The position numbers and the translations under genes were made by a program. Below, piece after piece: positions 15,294-15,989 of a DNA stretch of 15,989 bases. Location of the stretch: positions 1-15,989 of the forward strand of contig JALRLY010000206.1 in assembly GCA_023647555.1 (NCBI GenBank), written 5' to 3'. The stretch is from Pancytospora philotis. Its lineage: Eukaryota; Microsporidia. Each line of letters begins with the position of its first letter. The first letter of the stretch is position 1. Below the pieces are notes generated by a model that did no database searches, was not told the origin of the DNA, and was given only the letters and a program-made list of their open reading frames with translations.

Positions 15294-15299
15294 AAATTT
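15294..15299 (-). promoter_or_regulatory. AAATTT-type signal upstream of the winged-helix-like protein gene
   Basis: AAAATTTCCTG on the minus strand, 18 bases before ATG 15275; it supports that start over earlier ones. Confidence 0.5.
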
Positions 15300-15477
15300 T
15301 TGAGGGATTCGCTGGCTGATTGTTGCACGGTGCGAAAGATTCGGTCTATGTTCAGGCTGATGGTAGCAGTCTAAGTAATGTTGCAGGTGTTCAAGGACAG
15401 CTATTAACATCATCTCTTTAACTCTTCCACCATTGCAGCACTCATGAAAATAAAAACAGCTGCTTCGCACAGAGTAG

Positions 15478-15490
15478 AAGTAAATTTATT
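15478..15490 (-). other. AAGTAAATTTATT element containing the poly(A) signal of the CTL gene
   Basis: Minus-strand AATAAATTTACTT, with AATAAA (15485-15490) about 20 bases past the CTL stop codon. The string is the same as at 4911-4923. Confidence 0.5.
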
Positions 15491-15509
15491 CTTTGGATCC
15501 AATTTATAC

Positions 15510-15989
15510 TCAGGACTCAATGAGCCTGGTGTTCTTCTCTTCCATGACTCCAGAGAGATGCGTGACGTAGCTCTCGAGCTCCTCGGCAAACTCGATCTTG
15601 GAGAAGATGAGGCCGCGGACGCCCGAGCAGATCATGGCGACCACCGCGTTGAACAGAGCGATGAAGAGCACACTGAAGATGACAGTGAGCGCAATCTGGT
15701 TATGGGTATCGTAGCCGATAAGGAGAAGGTTCATGATGACGCTTACAATCGCGAATATGAACACGAACGGGTACACGGCGTAGGCGAAGGCGCTGAACGT
15801 GGCAAGGCCCTTGCAATCAGACGCGGTGACGATGCTGAAAGACCCGTTGATCGACTCGGTGTAGGAGGTGCCGTACACGGCAACGTACGGGAAGACCATG
15901 TTGTTCATGGCCTCGATGATCGCCCCGAGGATCTCAAGGAGGAACATCGCTATGGCGTAGAGCAGCACGCCCAGTATCCCATCACCGCC
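15510..15989 (-). CDS. Choline-transporter-like protein (CTL/SLC44, Pns1 type), C-terminal part
   Basis: The frame is open to the right edge, so only the last ~159 residues are seen. CTL proteins are multi-pass plasma-membrane proteins linked to choline or ethanolamine uptake; yeast Pns1 has no firm role. The marker is MVFPYVAVYGTSYTESINGSF (the first 20 residues here), matching the family's YVAIYG.SF..SA..SF block before the last membrane segments. Three strong hydrophobic stretches follow or precede it: IAMFLLEILGAII, VYPFVFIFAIVSVIMNLLLIG and IALTVIFSVLFIALFNAVVAMI. The protein ends with a charged cytoplasmic tail (EEKNTRLIES). The N-terminus and ATG lie outside the window. Confidence 0.78.
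   Translation of the reverse strand, partial: GGDGILGVLLYAIAMFLLEILGAIIEAMNNMVFPYVAVYGTSYTESINGSFSIVTASDCKGLATFSAFAYAVYPFVFIFAIVSVIMNLLLIGYDTHNQIALTVIFSVLFIALFNAVVAMICSGVRGLIFSKIEFAEELESYVTHLSGVMEEKNTRLIES

Noticed and set aside
15276..15470. Upstream extension of the winged-helix-like protein
   Set aside because: Would place the AAATTT signal inside the gene; the extension has low coding character.

Overview
The window looks like a eukaryotic, intron-poor and compact genome, most likely microsporidian. I infer this from short single-exon genes, an unusually short NOP2-type methyltransferase, AAATTT-type signals just 5' of several start codons, and AATAAA signals at or inside gene ends. Coding sequence is GC-rich, with AT-rich gaps between genes. 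No species is named, because the sequence alone does not support one. The retroelement remains argue against the most reduced lineages.

Left third (1 to about 4930): an unstable, accessory-like region. A decayed non-LTR retrotransposon on the minus strand (1 to about 1160) carries a recognisable but broken APE-type endonuclease domain. It abuts a 5'-truncated, stop-containing copy of an unrecognised gene family (about 1186-2415, plus strand). A full-length paralogue with a possible signal peptide follows (2689-4392). Right behind it lies a second, 5'-truncated retroelement tail with a restriction-like endonuclease domain (about 4424-4817). Both family copies therefore touch retroelement debris.

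Middle (4967-10764): a small unrecognised minus-strand gene; an amino acid permease of the APC superfamily (5515-6684); a secreted or membrane-targeted hypothetical protein with a Cys-triplet and polylysine stretch (6875-7546, minus); the NOP2 rRNA m5C methyltransferase (7912-8838); a secreted, low-complexity protein with nuclear-localisation-like clusters, internal duplications and a CxC...CxC tail (9177-10217); and a small acidic protein (start probably 10540) preceded by three tandem ~25-bp repeats.

Right third (10936-15989), all minus strand: a SANT-domain chromatin protein with two AT-hook-like motifs, resembling Snt1/NCoR corepressors; a ~1.15-kb stretch without a convincing gene but with a strong bulged hairpin (13304-13383); two unrecognised proteins that both carry a DKEN sequence (possible APC/C degron), one ending in a coiled coil and one in a winged-helix-like domain; and the C-terminal part of a choline-transporter-like (CTL/SLC44) membrane protein running off the right edge.

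The genes do not form one pathway. The housekeeping genes (permease, NOP2, SANT protein, CTL) sit beside a fast-evolving, retroelement-invaded flank. The most novel content is the unrecognised gene family, the secreted repeat protein, the hairpin locus and the recurrent AAGTAAATTT element.
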